From Bacillus pumilus (GTDB lineage: Bacteria; Bacillota; Bacilli; Bacillales; Bacillaceae): DNA of 64,000 nt. Shown here in pieces: positions 62,804-64,000 of this stretch (the first letter of the stretch is position 1; every line of letters starts with the position of its first letter). The DNA is taken from the NCBI RefSeq assembly GCF_003431975.1, contig NZ_CP027116.1, forward strand, positions 1 through 64,000, written 5' to 3'. Below the pieces are notes generated by a model, which was not told the origin of the DNA, searched no databases, and was given only the letters and a program-made list of their open reading frames with translations. The position numbers were made by a program, and so were the translations under genes.

Positions 62804-64000
62804 ATGAAAAATATACAATCATTTATCAAACAAAGTGATGATTTTCAGTCCATTTTTAATGGGCTAAAGGAAGGGTTAAAAGAACAGCTGCTTGCCGGAC
62901 TATCAGGCTCCGTCAGATCTTTATTTACAGCCGCTATATCAGATGAACTCAAGCGGCCGATGTTCATTGTGACTCACAACCTATATCAAGCGCAGAAGGT
63001 AACAGACGATCTTGCCAGTGTGATGTCAGATCGCTCGGTCCTTCTTTATCCTGTAAACGAACTCATCGCTTCAGAAATTGCCGTTGCCAGCCCTGAGCTT
63101 AGAGCACAGCGTCTAGATGTTTTGAACCGGCTGGCAAATGGAGAAAACCCCATTATCGTCACACCGGCTGCCGCAGTGCGCAGAATGCTTCCGCCTGTTG
63201 AGCTCTGGAAGGAAAGTCAGATCCATTTAAAGGTCGGTGAAGAAATTGATTTGGAGGCGTTTTCAAAACAACTCGTACAAATTGGTTATGACCGGACGTC
63301 GATGGTTGCTGCGCCCGGAGATTTTAGTGTGCGCGGAGGAATCATTGATATTTATGCGTTAACGGAAGAACATCCTATTCGAATTGAACTGTTTGATACA
63401 GAAGTAGACTCGATCCGAACGTTCCATTCGGATACACAGCGTTCATTAGAAACGCTTCAAGAGATCAAAATCGGTCCCGCAAAAGAGCTGATTGTAAGAG
63501 GTCCTGAACGAGTGAGAGCGATTGAACAGCTTGATCAAGGACTTGCGAAGAGCTTAAAGAAATTCAACTCAGATCAGCAAAAAGAACTGTTGCATCAACA
63601 TATTTCGGCTGATCGAGAGAAGCTGCTAGAAGGCATCGTGACGCAGGAAATGACGAAGTACCTTTCCTATTTCTATGAAAAGCCTGCTAGTTTGCTAGAT
63701 TACACTTCACAGGATACGATTATTATTTTGGATGAAATCAGCAGAATACAGGAGATGGAAGAACAACTTGAACAGGAAGAAGCTGATTGGACAATTAGTT
63801 TACTTGAAGAAGGAAATATCCTTCATGATTTATCTCTTTCTTTCCCATTCCAAGAGCTGATCAGACAGCAGTCGAGGTCTATTCTGTACTACTCCTTGTT
63901 CCTGAGACATGTCCAGCAGACAAATCCGCAAAATATCGTCAATGTATCTAGTAAGCAAATGCAGAATTTCCACGGACAGATGAATGTGCTTGCGAGTGAA
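62804..64000 (+). CDS. mfd: Transcription-repair coupling factor Mfd (5' part)
   Basis: Mfd removes stalled RNA polymerase and recruits UvrA. The first 399 codons are in the window and the frame is open to its edge. Visible is the UvrB-like N-terminal module (about 1-340), with LLYPVNELIASE, IIVTPAAAVRRMLP and the signature GYDRTSMVAAPGDFSVRGG. The RNA-polymerase-interaction, helicase and C-terminal domains lie beyond the window. The ATG at 62804 is preceded by GGGAGGAGG. Confidence 0.96.
   Translation, partial: MKNIQSFIKQSDDFQSIFNGLKEGLKEQLLAGLSGSVRSLFTAAISDELKRPMFIVTHNLYQAQKVTDDLASVMSDRSVLLYPVNELIASEIAVASPELRAQRLDVLNRLANGENPIIVTPAAAVRRMLPPVELWKESQIHLKVGEEIDLEAFSKQLVQIGYDRTSMVAAPGDFSVRGGIIDIYALTEEHPIRIELFDTEVDSIRTFHSDTQRSLETLQEIKIGPAKELIVRGPERVRAIEQLDQGLAKSLKKFNSDQQKELLHQHISADREKLLEGIVTQEMTKYLSYFYEKPASLLDYTSQDTIIILDEISRIQEMEEQLEQEEADWTISLLEEGNILHDLSLSFPFQELIRQQSRSILYYSLFLRHVQQTNPQNIVNVSSKQMQNFHGQMNVLASE

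Overview
The window begins exactly at the dnaA start codon and reads as the replication-origin-proximal arm of a Bacillus chromosome. Gene content and order follow the well-known Bacillus subtilis origin region almost gene for gene: dnaA-dnaN-rlbA-recF-remB-gyrB-gyrA, an rRNA operon, yaaC-guaB-dacA, pdxST, serS, scr-dnaX, a second rRNA operon, then tmk to abrB, metS to ksgA, and veg to mfd. Sporulation genes (bofA, csfB, yabG, sspF, spoVG, fin) and matching sigma-F, sigma-K, sigma-H and sigma-B type promoters confirm an endospore former. Proteins are close to B. subtilis but clearly diverged, and two genes are absent from the B. subtilis layout, which points to the B. pumilus/safensis/altitudinis group (species inference from memory of the families, not from a search).

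Layout. 1-9140: replication initiation, clamp, recombination and gyrase genes, with the dnaA-dnaN part of oriC at 1342-1536. 9323-14563: rRNA operon 1 (16S, tRNA-Ile, tRNA-Ala, 23S, 5S). 14535-22158: yaaC, guaB, dacA, a divergent MocR/PdxR-type regulator, pdxS-pdxT and the serS T-box leader. 22159-24678: serS, a soluble chemoreceptor and tRNA-Ser. 24677-27937: leftward dck, dgk, sleL and isochorismatase-like yaaI. 28017-32411: tadA, SRP RNA, dnaX-ebfC-recR-yaaL and bofA. 32424-37745: rRNA operon 2, a near-perfect direct repeat of operon 1 displaced by 23,182 bp. 37875-47008: csfB, xpaC-yaaN, then yaaO-tmk-darA-yaaR-holB-ricT-yabA-yabB-yazA-rsmI. 47053-47337: abrB on the minus strand. 47864-54770: metS, tatD, yabE, rnmV-ksgA, yabG. 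54984-64000: veg, sspF, ispE, purR-ridA, spoVG, glmU-prs, ctc, pth, fin and the first 399 codons of mfd.

Functionally the region is housekeeping: DNA replication and repair (dnaA, dnaN, dnaX, holB, yabA, recF, recR, mfd), supercoiling (gyrAB), translation (two rRNA operons, serS, metS, rsmI, ksgA, rnmV, pth, ctc), nucleotide supply (guaB, dck, dgk, tmk, prs, purR), vitamin B6 (pdxST), wall metabolism (dacA, glmU, sleL, yabE) and developmental control (abrB, spoVG, remB, ricT, csfB, fin, bofA). I see no prophage, transposon, CRISPR array or defence island.

The most interesting non-routine signals are (i) the pdxR/pdxS divergent control region, with two pairs of 11-bp direct repeats, each pair spaced exactly 20 bp, one pair over the pdxR start site and one at the pdxS -35; (ii) the abrB-metS intergenic region, which carries an orphan terminator-like nested palindrome and a second terminator 30 bp before the metS start codon without a recognisable riboswitch; (iii) a soluble chemoreceptor gene inserted between serS and tRNA-Ser; (iv) yabE and sleL, whose Shine-Dalgarno sequences are best placed for ATC and ATT start codons; and (v) yaaC, whose last codons are encoded by the terminator hairpin of the facing rRNA operon.
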